Positions 52,991 through 64,000 of a stretch of 64,000 bases of DNA are shown here, in pieces. Positions within the stretch are counted from its first letter, which is position 1. Every line of letters begins with the position of its first letter. The notes beneath the pieces are model-generated. The model saw nothing but the letters and a program-made list of their open reading frames with translations. It had not been told where the DNA came from and searched no databases. Source of the DNA: Ophthalmolycus amberensis (taxonomy: Eukaryota > Chordata > Actinopteri > Perciformes > Zoarcidae); contig JAFEUB010000786.1 in assembly GCA_024529925.1 (NCBI GenBank), positions 996,001 to 1,060,000 of the forward strand, given 5' to 3'. Made by a program: the position numbers and the translations under genes.

Positions 52991-54400
52991 TCGTGGGAAT
53001 GTTTGACGTTGAACTATTTGATATAAATTGTATATTTAAAACCGGTAAACTATATCTGGCTTAGTGACGAAATATATTTTACGAGATGATACTTTATATA
53101 TGACCACAAAGTGTACATACAATATTTAAATGCTCTGGATATCTTATGTTGTATCCAGTGGTGGAAATCAAGTCGCCTAATGTTAAATATATTACACATT
53201 TTGTACTATTTTAGGTCCTGGTATATGTTAATTCATTTTATTCTACTTCACTAATTTCCGAGGAGTAGCCCACTTTATGCATGTTTTTGACAATCACACA
53301 TTACTTTACAGATCAAATTGTTGCATGGGAAACACAACCAATGATGAGCTTTTAAAAACATAATTATAGATTTTAAACGGATAGGCCTAGCTAGCCAATA
53401 GCAAATCAAGCATTTAAAATCAATTTAAATGAAATGATTGATACCAAAGTGTGACTTGAATAATAATTTGAATGCAATTACTTTTACTTTTAGCAAGTAT
53501 TTTTACATTGTGATAGTGCCACTTATACCTCTTGTAATTACATAAAGCATATGGTTTAAATATGCAGGCTAGTGGATTGTATTCTGAAATGTATATAGGT
53601 TGTGCAAAAACACCATCAAAGGCTCGTTATGGGATATTTCCGGTGTAAATTTGAACAAAATATAATTCACAATAAAGTTCCTGACAAGTCATTATATTTC
53701 AAATTATTTTTACTTTGAGTTAAACCCACCAAAATATATATATCTATTCAAAACATAATAATACAAAAACACATATTCAATAACATGGTAGAAACACATA
53801 ATATATAAATAATAATCACAAAATCATTTTTATGAATTCATATATAAAGAAGCAAGAAAAACTTGATTTCAAGAATCAAATAAAGAACATTTTGTATAAT
53901 CCAAACGTTTTAGTGAATTTAATGTGTGATGGCAAATTGTTCCGGTGAAGGGAAGCCTTACTTGTTTTCTGTCGGACAGGGAAACAGAAGAGGATCGGGC
54001 TCTCTTGGTAAACACACTGAGATAAAGCTGTTAAGGCTGCTTCAATTTAAAGTGAATAGCCTGCATTTAAAATAAATATGACAGGTTATTTTCTTTCTTC
54101 CTTTTTGTGTCATTTTAAGACAGACAATTAAGAGCCTCTTACACAATTGGGTGTGAAATGACCATTTTAAGATGCAGGTACACCGCAGACAAGTGGCATT
54201 AGCCTCCATGTCTGAAAAATCAATAACAAGTGGCGTGATTCACCCAACCACTGCATTTTAGCTGCTCCACAGCCTTAAACCCCCCTCCCACCCCACCGTG
54301 CGCCTTCGACCCCTCTCCTGCCCCCCTATTCATTGTAAATAACTGTTCAAACGCACAATGCGCCCTGGACCGCTTTATTCAGCCTCACAACTTCCCTGCG
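52991..54400. other. intergenic spacer between septin2 and cldn5 promoters
   Basis: AT-rich, no gene. 53157-53535 looks like a decayed copy of the CAGTGGTGG-type element described elsewhere (begins ccagtggtggaaat, with T/A-rich 'acttttacttttagcaagta' near its end). Confidence 0.45.
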
Positions 54401-54747
54401 TTTTCATTGGTCCCCCGAAGATGCGGTGACAGCTGATTGGATGGAAAGTTTATCCTCTAGTCCGTACACCCCCCCCCCCCCCCCCCCCCCACCTCGCAGA
54501 TATTCGTGATCCGGTGCTACTGTGAGTCCAGTTGTTTTCACATCGCCTCAACCAACAAAGAGACCCGGAGCTGCTGTCTCTTATCTCCAATGTGGTGATT
54601 GATGCGCAACTAACGACCGACGCTCCTTCACGTCGAGGCGAGAACTAAGAGATAAAGAGCAGAAATATACCTTTGCACTCCAGAAGACACATTTGGGAGA
54701 GAGTTTTAAAAGTTCCACACGGACTTGACTGAACGCAAAGAGCGAAA
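54400..54747 (+). promoter_or_regulatory. cldn5: cldn5 promoter and 5' UTR region
   Basis: Two inverted CCAAT boxes (ATTGG about 54406 and about 54436) precede a 22-nt C run (54469-54490) and a GC-rich leader with an AGATAAAGA stretch. No clear TATA box. The transcription start is probably between about 54490 and 54600 but is not determinable. Confidence 0.45.
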
Positions 54748-55395
54748 ATGGTGTCGGCCGGACTGGAGATCCTGGGACTATCGCTCTGCGTATTCGGCTC
54801 GCTCCTGGTGATGGTGTCGTGCGGGCTGCCCATGTGGAGAGTGACGGCGTTCATCGAGGCCAACATCGTGGTTGCTCAGACGATCTGGGACGGCTTGTGG
54901 ATGTCGTGCGTTGTGCAGAGCACGGGCCAGATGCAGTGCAAGGTGCACGACTCCGTCCTCGCGCTCAGCCACGACCTCCAGGCGGCCAGAGCGCTCACCA
55001 TCATCTCCTCGGTGATGGGCGTGCTGGGGCTCATGGTGGTGATCGCGGGGGCGCAGTGCACCAACTGCCTCCAAGCAGAGTACGTCAAAGCCCGGGTAGT
55101 GAACGCTGGAGGGGTCATCTACATCGTCAGCGCTCTGTTCGTGCTGGTGCCCCTCTGCTGGATGGCCAACAACATCATATCTGACTTCTACAACCCGCAG
55201 GTGCCCGGGTCCCAGAAGAGGGAGATCGGCGCCGCGCTCTACATCGGCTGGGCGGCCACGGCGCTGCTGCTGATCGGGGGATCGATGCTGTGCTGCTCCT
55301 GTCCTTCCAGCGGGAACTCTGGATACTCGGTAAAATACGCACCGACCAAGAGAGCCACGCCGAACGGGGACTATGACAAGAGGAATTATGTGTAG
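54748..55395 (+). CDS. cldn5: claudin-5, intronless
   Basis: Claudin-5 is a four-pass tight-junction strand protein, dominant in endothelium and the blood-brain barrier. The 215-codon single exon starts MVSAGLEILGL. Landmarks are TM1 about 8-27, the claudin signature W30...GLW 49-51...C54...C64 in the first extracellular loop, TM2 about 83-103, TM3 about 121-141, TM4 about 161-183, and a cytoplasmic tail ending GDYDKRNYV, a class II-type YV PDZ ligand for ZO proteins. WMSCVVQSTGQMQCK, LALS..LQAARALT and GAALYIGWAATALL are strongly claudin-5. The start is the first ATG of the frame after a GC-rich leader, and the length is typical (human is 218). Codon use is strongly G/C at third positions, unlike the flanks. 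The teleost cldn5a/cldn5b paralogue is unresolved. The divergent orientation to septin5 matches the human CLDN5-SEPT5 arrangement. Confidence 0.96.
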   Translation: MVSAGLEILGLSLCVFGSLLVMVSCGLPMWRVTAFIEANIVVAQTIWDGLWMSCVVQSTGQMQCKVHDSVLALSHDLQAARALTIISSVMGVLGLMVVIAGAQCTNCLQAEYVKARVVNAGGVIYIVSALFVLVPLCWMANNIISDFYNPQVPGSQKREIGAALYIGWAATALLLIGGSMLCCSCPSSGNSGYSVKYAPTKRATPNGDYDKRNYV

Positions 55396-55910
55396 TTGAT
55401 GTGTGGCTCCCGGACGGCGGTGCGTAAAAGTGACCTGCAGCTATTGGAAAAACTTAATATTTGCACCTGCAGTTGTTGTTTTTTGTTTTAGAAATCTGAA
55501 CTTTGAAAATCAATGGAGGCACATCTGCTGTTTTTTATACACTGGCCATTCAAAACGCTCGGACCACACATTCACAAATCCTTTTTGTATCTACAAGAGA
55601 TTTTTTTTAATAAAGACTATCGACTACAAGACGTATGCTCTCAACAAAAAGGAGGATCTTTGTTCGGTACCTGCTTTTGTTTCTTAGACATTATTAGTGT
55701 TTTGACTTGTTTACCGCTGTAACTGCAAAGTTGTTCTTGTCTAGAGGAGCTCTTGCCATCGAATATATACACTCTTCTTCTTTTTTTGCCTTGATGTGCA
55801 TTGTCAGCACAAACTTGTACAGTAACCGAGAATGATTGCACTCCCACACATTCAAAGACCCATTTCCTCGAGTGGAACTATACATATATATCTAACAGCA
55901 ATAAAGAACG
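55396..55910 (+). other. cldn5: cldn5 3' UTR with two poly(A) signals
   Basis: AATAAA occurs at 55609-55614 and 55900-55905 downstream of the stop TAG, which suggests alternative polyadenylation (UTRs of about 230 and 520 nt). A further AATAAA follows near 56162. Confidence 0.6.
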
Positions 55911-57419
55911 AGGAGGAAAAGTGCGTCAATGAATCTCGGCCAGGCTTTTTGTGTTGTTTCAGAACTTGATGGCGGTGACTGTGAGGTTTTGCAGTCTATA
56001 ATTTTGGACCTGTAGATTCGGGGAGAGTGTGGGATGTGTGGGTCACAACATGAAATGTTATTACAGTCCGCTATCCGGCTGCACTGAGCACCTGCGACGG
56101 TTTTTTTTTTTTTGCAACACTGTCGCTGCAGGACGTTTTTTGTTTTTTCATAAATCTTCCGAATAAACTTCTTGTTTTCTGTTTTGTTTGTTAAACTTTG
56201 ATGTAATGATTCACTTCGTGTATATGAAGATGCAATATTGTGTCCTTTTATTAAGATTAAACTGAATATATTGTCTTGAAATCTTCCGGTTAAAGTGTGT
56301 TCTTGAGTTGTGATGGTCCGCAGACGGCTGCGTAGAGCCCTCGCGCGGCTGTGCGTAATGCGTGCCGTTCCCACCGTGGATCCATAAACCCCCACGGCGG
56401 GAGAAAGTATTTTGGTTAGCCATAGAAATCCAGATAACAATGCCCATTCAGCCAGAGTGGGGCTCTGCTGTTCAACTCACAATACTCCACAACCTCCCCC
56501 CCTCAGACCCCACACACCCCCCAAACCCGCATGCAGTCAATGAAAGGCGTTCAAATCGTGGAGAAAGTTCCTGGAATCGTCTTCCCGCGAGTCACTTCAT
56601 TCATCCGTCGTCGCAGCTGCCCATCTCCCTCTATCAGGGCGGTGCCAGGATGGATGCATGCGGGCTCCACCACAAAAGATTACACGCTATCACTCTTGAA
56701 GCAATTAGTTTATCCACTGCTGCATGGGCACCGCGTTTAGCATATACACTGAGCGGTCATTTACAATATTGAGATAAAAGCAGCATCAATGGAAAAACAA
56801 TCGGAAAAAAACCCCAGAAGATATTTCAGTCTTCCAGTAACAGTCCTCTGATTTAACACTGTGACTGGATTACAGCAGCTTTTGCTGGTCACTTCAGAAT
56901 CTTAGCAGGTCATATATCTCTTAAAGGATGAAAACATGCAGAAAGTCTGATTACAGCCAGGGGAGTGTGTGACTTCACAACAGAACCTCAAATGCAACCA
57001 ATGCTCAATAGGTTGTATTCTACTGGCTCACTGTATTATTTACCAGAGAATATGTCCCTCATTCCCAACAAATACTGTCCAGAGCTTTCAACCAATTCAC
57101 ACAGTCTTCCTCAGCGGATGGGGTTTGCTCAGTTGCCATGGAGATGGATCAGTTGACACTGTTAAACTCAACTGTTGTGATTTCAGCACTTTTAGGTCTT
57201 CTCATGGGTTTTGGCCAAATAGTTAAAAAAATGAAAGTTCCTTCTCGACCTTGGAAATAGTTTGAAGAAGCAATCACAACTCAAGTTCCTCTTACAAGCT
57301 TTTTGTAGTCGAGGAATTCTAACGAGCCGTGCACACGCTGATGACCATATGATTTTGGATGAAAGGTCTGGGGGGGGGGGGGGAAGTGTCGTAAGGCTTG
57401 AGTTGGGATTGTTTTGTCA

Positions 57420-57740
57420 AATCATATCATAATCATAAACAAAATTATTTCACATTTAGATAGTGGATTAATCAATTTGATCAACAAAAAATGAATCTTT
57501 GAAGTTATTTTATAGGGGAAAAAATGGCAAAAATGTACTTATTCCAGCTTCTAAAATGTGAATATTTGCTGGTTATCAGTCTTATTTAATATTGAACTGA
57601 ATATCGTTGGGTTTTGGACAATTGCTTAAACAAAATAATTAAAATATGTTAACCTGAGCTCCAGCATCTGACACAAGCAAACAAATAATCGATGAATTGA
57701 GAATACAATTGACAGAGTAACTGGTCGTGAAAAAATAATT
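57420..57740. repeat. copy of the abundant GCTGCAAC-type repeat
   Basis: It contains 'tggattaatcaatttgatca', 'ccagcttctaaaatgtgaa', 'gggttttggacaattg' and 'aataatcgatgaattgagaa' in the order typical of the family, on the opposite strand to some other copies. Confidence 0.45.
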
Positions 57741-58149
57741 ACTTGTATACTTTCATGCTGCAGTCAACATGCTGCAACATGCTGCAGAGATGATACCATT
57801 TTTAACCAAGTTAGATTGTTGAAACGACTACACAGGGTGATGTCATTAAGAATACTGTGAGTATGTGATTTTGTCTCCGAGGGCTGCAGTAGGCGTTCCT
57901 ACTTTGGGGTCTGTATGGGTTTTTCTACACAAAGACACTCCCTGAGGTCCAGTCTGGTCCGCCTCACTGAGATGTTTTTGTGGGATTGTTAGTTCCACTC
58001 CTCTAGTCACCACATAGAGGGGTGACGAAGCGCAGGGTGTGTGTTTGGGGTGAGGGGTGTGTGTGTGAGTAAGGGGTTAAGTGAGTGTATGTGTGTGTGG
58101 AGAGTTGGGGGTGGTGGAAGGGTGGGGGGTGGGGGGGGGGCACCTTTAA

Positions 58150-58330
58150 AAAAGGGCCCTCATTCCAATGAGGAGAGAGGCAAATAGGGTCTGCGACGTC
58201 ACTCAATGGGCGCTCGCCATGGTAACCAGCTAGAACCTGCAGTTGCCTGGTTACGGAAGCCTATAATGTGGTGGTATGGATGAGCCTAATAAAAGGCCTG
58301 GCCAGCAGACATTCCTGCAAGCATGGACAC
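58150..58330. promoter_or_regulatory. candidate regulatory block downstream of cldn5
   Basis: It has a CRE-like gacgtcac (about 58194-58201), an inverted pair GTAACCAG (58222-58229) and CTGGTTAC (58247-58254) with a gttgcc half-site between, then a TATA-like cctataatg. No ORF. Confidence 0.3.
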
Positions 58331-59415
58331 ACACACACACACACTATGCACAGCAGTCTAGAAGATGATGGGGGGATTTACTTGAAGCCCGTAATGGTCA
58401 CCGGAAAAAAAAGAGCTGTGACAGCAGAAACACGTTTGTTTCATTGTGTTGTGTTTCAGTGTTGCCGTAAAATGTCGCACGTTAGAAACACAAACATTTC
58501 TTCTGGTCGACGCGAGGAAAACCATGAATGACAAATAAAAGTCGCTGATATCTCAGAGAGGATTCATAGAACCCCTTTGACCTTTAAACTTGAACCTCCC
58601 TGAGCCCGGCGGAGCGGGGGAAACTCGGTTAAGGTCATGTCATGTCAGAAGAGGGTGTTGTGACGCTGGATTCAGATTTCTGCTGCAGCCAGTGAGCGTT
58701 GTGTGTGTTTTTTGGGAGGTTGGGCCGAGGAGTCCTTTCTCATGACGTGAACTTTCAGCTCTGAATCTGGCCTTAGGTCGGGTGGGTCAAAAGTCACTCC
58801 CCTCGACCGACCAGGCATGATCTCATCGAAGCAGAATCCCCCGCGTTTGATGGAGGGGTCACAACCCTCAACCCCTCGAGCTCGTCACACCAGCAAAGAA
58901 GCAGCTACACAGTCTACTAATGGAAAGTTGGCCAATTTGAAGTTAGAATTTCATTTAATCACAGAGATTCTTCAAAACAACCACAAATGTAGCAGTTAGT
59001 CATTATAACGGAAAGTGGATCAGTGTCATTAATGACTGACTGCAGGTGCATACAGTCTGCAGACGTCCCAGCTGGATGGAGCTTAGTCACAGATAGCGAA
59101 GCCAAGAGTCAGCAGGTGGTTAAACATGGACAAAAAGTGGCTTTGTATACAGAGTTAAAGACCCCATGAGCCGTTTGTTTGAGAAACCATGTAAGAGGTA
59201 AGAGATGGAGATCAGACAAAAAAAACATCACGTTTCTTTTCTCCTGCATGTCCGCAAAGTTTATGGCTCGGTGACTCACAAGTTTTTGTTGCGGCCCAGT
59301 AGCACGACCAGGCTTCCTGTGCAGCGGACAGCGGAACAGGAAACAGGAAAGAACATGGAGGGTGTGGGAGAGGAGGAGGAGGGGAGTTTGTAAAGTGTGG
59401 TGGTTAAAGCACTCC

Positions 59416-59418
<3 letters not shown>

Positions 59419-59473
<55 letters not shown>
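59419..59473. repeat. (CA)n microsatellite
   Basis: About 27 units in the right flank. A similar tract lies at 60544-60588. Confidence 0.95.
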
Positions 59474-59476
<3 letters not shown>

Positions 59477-60332
59477 ACAAGAGAATTATGTATGTTACTT
59501 GGTCATCTTTTTCATCAGTAGGATTTCCAGTCAAATTTTTCTAGACTGTCTGGATCAGAAAATATGTGATTCAACAAGCCAATCAGATTGTATTTTTTAA
59601 AAGTGGAGTTAAGTACTTTCAAATGAATGACAACACTACGTACAGTATCTGCCGGATGTGAAAGTGTTTGCTAACAAGTTCGTCATATCCAATTCATATA
59701 TGTCAACGTGGCTGGTTTCCTTGATCCCCAAATGACCAAAGAAATCAGTTATTGCAACTTTAAAGCTACCTCAAGATTTAAAACGAATAGTAAGGTCATT
59801 AATATTGCTACATCTGTCGGATCACACCCGAACATTTCTGCCAAAATATTCAATCGCACCTCCCCAAAACAGAAGTGTTGATGTGTAACGTGAGACAGGC
59901 CAATAACAGTTTTACAGTAACAGACAAGTGTTTTATCAACAGAGTGATAAATAGAGTGTGCCGTGAAGTTTTATCTCAGAAATATGAGAGAGGAGTCGTC
60001 AAAAACAGGGAGTTTCAACTCCTTTCATGCCTGACTGAGTGAGATCATGTTTCCAGTACATCATCATCGGGAGGAAATTTCAAATAGATAGTCTCACGCA
60101 CACACACACACAGACACACAGACGCACACACAAAGAGGTGAATGACAGCCCTCTGCTGAGATGAAGAGGAGGCCTGGCAGCATGAGAGGAATGTCTGGGT
60201 GGGATCAGGAGACATTTCTGATTTGGCATGGTTTGCCAAAAATGTATGTGATGTCAGTCAGGATGGGAAAAAAAACCCTCCTCTAACACCAGTGTTTATA
60301 CACCAATCACAGTGGCACAGGTGGTGTTGCTT

Positions 60333-60480
60333 TAAGATAAAGATAAAGATAAAGAGGTTTTTATTGCCATTGTAGTGATACAATGAAATTCCGTTTGGTA
60401 GCCTTCAGCAGCGAACAACAATAACGATAACAAACAATATACAAGATAAAAATACATGAAAGGAATAGGGTTGGTTATTT
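60333..60480 (-). mobile_element. short LINE 3' end
   Basis: The plus strand shows (taaaga)n then tttttattgccattgtagtg and atacaatgaaattccgtttgg, the reverse complement of a fish LINE terminus with its (TCTTTA)n tail. Heavily 5'-truncated. Confidence 0.5.
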
Positions 60481-60540
60481 GGAGTCCCATCTTAACATAG
60501 GATACGGCAATCAGTGGCTAAGCAAACTAACAGCCCGTCT

Positions 60541-60593
<53 letters not shown>

Positions 60594-61559
60594 GATTTGG
60601 AGTTGTACTAAGTGTATTGTTTCCACACTAATTGCATCTTGCAGGAAAACTCTTGCTTGTTCTTCTCAGGAGTCAACACATGAAATGTGGAAACAGTCAC
60701 ATATACAGCAGAACAAACCCACGTGAAAGGTTTTGTTTCTTTTCCTCTGTCTTTGTGCATGGGACCGCAGTGTATTTTTCAAGAATGAAAGTTGCAGTGC
60801 ATGTCGTCCACTAAAGGGAGTCCAGCATGACTGAGCCTCCTACCTCCAGAAGTACGGGGATAGTTTACACAGGAGCAGACAGGAACAGCTAGTTATTGGG
60901 GTCACGGAGCGCATTAATCCAGCCATTAAATGACTTATTTGCACAGGATTTTTTTTAAGTGGCAATAATGACTTTATTGATATAAATGGTAAATGCATCA
61001 GGATCACAAAAACTAATTTGGACTGCCAGCAGGTTGTAAGCCTTAATATAATGATTAAGGATTGTAAAATATCAATAATAAGTCAGTAATAATGGAACTT
61101 CCAGGCGGTCTATGTGAGGGATTCTCTTTGATATATTCAAGCCAAGTTAAACATCAACTAAGGGCGTTACTTCACTTAATGTTAGGGTTGGTAATGTTGA
61201 GAAACTAGTCAGACTACACTAGATTACAAAAAATGATCCAAACAAAAACCCAGCTCAGTTTGGCCAATTATTTTCCAATGAAAGTAGCTCGTAGCACCAG
61301 CTCGAAAAAGTTACTAAATCTAGCGAGAAAGTTGCCAAGTCGGCAACACTGACAAGCAGTTGTCATTCCCAGGTCGTCAAATACCGACGTTTTGTCAAGC
61401 CCCTCGGCATCTGATACCAACGCACACGAGACCCTTTGGCGTCTACTGTATATAAGACGCTCAGGTCTTTCAAATACGGTAACTACCATGTAAACCAATC
61501 TGCCTCATTATTAGAGGCGCAGAGAAAACACTCCGTGATAGGGGGGAGGTCAAAGCAAC

Positions 61560-61900
61560 AGGAGACCGGCGTTCGCGTTGTTGAGTTACTGTAAAGTTAC
61601 TTTATCGATGTTTGTGACGTGTTTTCAGCACTTATATTACGTTGTGTTTGCTTTACTTCGTTTACGTACTTATTTTAAGTCCAACCAGGATGTTATTTTT
61701 CCTGAACCTAACTCAGTGATTTTGTTGCCTAAAACCTCAGTAGGCCTAAGTGTTTTTGTTTGAATTCCCAACGTTGCCCACTGCGTTTACTGCGACCGTG
61801 CGCTGGGCTTGTGTCAGAAAGTGGCGCCAAAGGGTCTGACCAAGCGTCAGCATGTGACGACTTGGAATGAGAACGTGTTGTTCAGGCCTCTCAACGCCCC
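61560..61900. repeat. possible interspersed repeat
   Basis: 'gacgacttggaatgagaacgtg' and 'cctgaacctaactcagtgatttt' followed by 'gttgcctaaaacct' are phrases I associate with a fish repeat. Ends unknown. Confidence 0.25.
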
Positions 61901-62180
61901 CCCAAAAGTATGTAACTATGAACATACACAATGCACAAGGCTATTGTTAGCACTAACAGCAGACAAGCTAGCAGCTAGTGGAAGACTTCTGGGACTCACA
62001 ATGAGTGCGTCTCTCGTTTTTTTTTTTATTCGTCGATTGCTGTCTGGATGTACATGTCACAGCCTGGCCACTCAACATTTATGGATTATAATGGATTATC
62101 ACTGATCCATAAACCATCATTTGGTCATAATTTATGTGCCAGTATTTAAAATCAAACATATATGAAAGGTGGCACAGTAT

Positions 62181-63394
62181 TTAACCCTCTGAGACCCATG
62201 GGAATGTGGCATTACAGTCTTTAAGAGGCTGTCTGATGGTTCAGACTTAAAGCTAGAGTGAAGATACTGGGATCATATGAAACTACGCAACCAAAGGAAT
62301 CCATCGTACCAACCAATCAATCAATCGTGTCATGCTAGCTTGTAGGAAATGGGGCCAAATAGCACCCCAATGTCAGGCAAAGGTTTAGCGAGGGAAAACT
62401 GGCATGGTGATTTTGGAAGGGGTCCCTTGACCTCTCACCTCAAGATATGTTCATAAATATGGGCTCTATGGGTACCAACGCGTGTCTTCTTTATAGACAT
62501 GCCCACTTTAGGATAATCCCATGCATTCATATTTGAATATTTCTTGGAATTGCAAAAGACTCTTGTGGATCCAATGAGCCCAATCGTATTCCTGTGTGAT
62601 GAAGTTAGTCCCAATAGCAGCATTCAACTTGAAGTCACTGTCACCTGTTGTGACCTCTAGGATAATCACAGCCTCATGGAACTGTACAACCACAAACTAC
62701 AGACCTAGGGCCTTCAGAGGATGTATTGCTTCTCTATGTACATTGACAATGAGGGGGTTTCCCTTTCAATTGTCAAAATATGAAATTCTTGCAAAAATCT
62801 CCAAATGTCAAAGGTTTTTGATACCAAATCACAGAATGACTTTTTCTTTGGTGTTCCTCGAGGTCTTGGTGTCTTAATGTGGTAATATAAAGAGATCTTT
62901 GATCATTTTGATCAATTCCCAAGTGGTAAAAAAAAACAAAGGTTCACAGCTTTCAGAGGATGTATGTGGCTTCTATGTGGCATCTACTGTTGTCCTGCTA
63001 TCTCCTCCTAGAGATCCCCTCTCCCCCCTAAAACATAAAAAAACAGGTCTACGTGGGTCAGACAAATCCATAGAGATTACAGGCTTTGCATTTTCAAGAG
63101 TCTCAATCATGAGCTGGCAGAGCAGTGGAATAAAAAGACAAATAAATGATATAAGTATGTATTTCAGATGGTATTATTATGTATTGATATTGACACCTTC
63201 ACAACAGCTTTCAGTGGATGTCGGAATTAAGCCGATTCAGCCACAGAATTCCGTCAACATCAACAAGTGTCAAATTCATGCGATTTTTCCAGGCAATGCT
63301 AATCTCTTTTGCATGAAAGCACTTTGAAACAATGGAAGAGAGGAGAGCGATTCAGGGCACAACACCCCAACTGTGAGAGGTCACGAGGGGTTAA
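62181..63394. mobile_element. 1.2-kb TTAA-flanked element, piggyBac-like, nonautonomous
   Basis: It begins TTAA|CCCTCTGAGACCC and ends GGTCACGAGGGG|TTAA, so both termini start CCC next to TTAA. The inner 'ggtcccttgacctctcacct' and 'tagacatgcccacttta' segments match a repeat abundant in teleosts. No transposase. Internal phrases around 'tcagaggatgta' recur at about 62716, 62953 and, as 'tcagtggatgt', 63210. Confidence 0.55.
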
Positions 63395-64000
63395 AGGTCA
63401 CAGGGGGTTAGGGATCATTAAGGGCCTCTGTGGGCCGACAGGCTGACATGAAGCTAGCAGCAGGTCGGAAGTGGGGATGTTTTTACTGGTTCTAAACGTG
63501 GCGGATTTCAGAGAAATGTTTGTAGTTTACTATGTACTGAGCCTGTGTGTGAGCGTACATATGCGTGTGTGTGAGCATCCTCTCACAGCATGACGGGGAG
63601 ACAGTCAGCTGTAGGTCTTTGTCTTTGTCTTTGTCTCCGGCTGTCCGGTAAAACTAATCCTATCTGGAATCTGGGATTGTTAGAGACGCACGAGAGGAGC
63701 AGGATGAAAATAGTTGAGAAGGATGAGAGAGGAAAAAAGGAAGTGGAGCAATTCGGAGTGATTCTTATTTTACAGGACATATTACAAAACTCCAGCAAAG
63801 AGATGAACTGAACCGTCCACAGATTTTATACTCGCAGGGTGAAAATAATTCAACTTCAGCGACAGTGGATTTCAATAAAGGACACTGTGTCTTTGTCACC
63901 AGTGGCAATAAAGATACAAGTTGTAATGGCGGCAAACATCTAAGCAAATTGTCAAGCTTAATATAATAATGTTCTATAATATAAAAACACACTAGTTGCT

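Larger units (their letters stand above)
55911..64000. other. right flank without a supported gene
   Basis: About 8 kb. Apart from the repeats listed and the block near 58.2 kb I see only short ORFs without recognisable domains. cdc45, the other human neighbour of CLDN5, is not visible here. Confidence 0.5.

Noticed and set aside
52719..53006. plus-strand 95-codon ORF
   Set aside because: It lies over the septin2 noncoding exon and CpG promoter. Arg/Pro-rich composition fits chance openness in GC-rich DNA.
54778..55118. antisense and alternate-frame ORFs in cldn5
   Set aside because: His/Arg-rich shadows of the GC-rich claudin reading frame.
56362..56772. 136-codon plus-strand ORF downstream of cldn5
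   Set aside because: Pro/His/Ser-rich, no domain, no splice or promoter context.
62899..63327. 142-codon plus-strand ORF
   Set aside because: It lies wholly inside a dispersed TTAA-flanked repeat with no recognisable domain.

Overview
This window is vertebrate nuclear DNA, and almost certainly from a percomorph-type teleost fish. The evidence is interrupted genes with GT/AG introns, very dense (CA)n, (GA)n and (GAA)n microsatellites, many 14-27 nt G or C runs, and interspersed repeats typical of bony fish: a tRNA-derived SINE, LINE 3' ends, and short hAT-like and TTAA-flanked DNA elements. No operons, CRISPR arrays or prokaryotic signals are present.

Three protein-coding genes are supported. 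(1) A septin5 gene lies on the minus strand (coding span 26545 down to 4892). I could delimit two alternative coding first exons and ten shared exons. The isoform from the proximal first exon reads through without a break to 376 residues. (2) A septin2-type gene lies on the minus strand, with a noncoding first exon near 52.7-52.86 kb and eleven coding exons from 47133 down to 29163. It reads through to 348 residues. (3) cldn5 (claudin-5) is an intronless plus-strand gene at 54748-55395, 215 residues.

Layout: 1-3.7 kb is a repeat-rich flank (LINE relic, twin hairpins, hAT-like element) with one unassigned ORF. 3.7-26.7 kb is septin5. About 1.2 kb separates the septin5 promoter side from the septin2 poly(A) signal. 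27.85-52.9 kb is septin2. 52.9-54.7 kb is the spacer between the septin2 and cldn5 promoters, which fire in opposite directions. 54.7-55.9 kb is cldn5. 55.9-64 kb has no convincing gene, but holds a possible regulatory block near 58.2 kb and a large TTAA-flanked repeat at 62.2-63.4 kb.

The septin5/cldn5 linkage in divergent orientation matches the CLDN5-SEPT5 neighbourhood of human 22q11. The septin2-type gene between them is the notable local arrangement. Septin-2-group proteins are GTP-binding subunits of septin filaments at the cell cortex, and claudin-5 builds endothelial tight junctions. I see neighbourhood conservation here, not a shared pathway. I found no clearly new biological system. 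The best leads are the tandem septins, the splice-site-adjacent repeats in both septins, the two septin5 promoters and several transposon insertions with intact target-site duplications.
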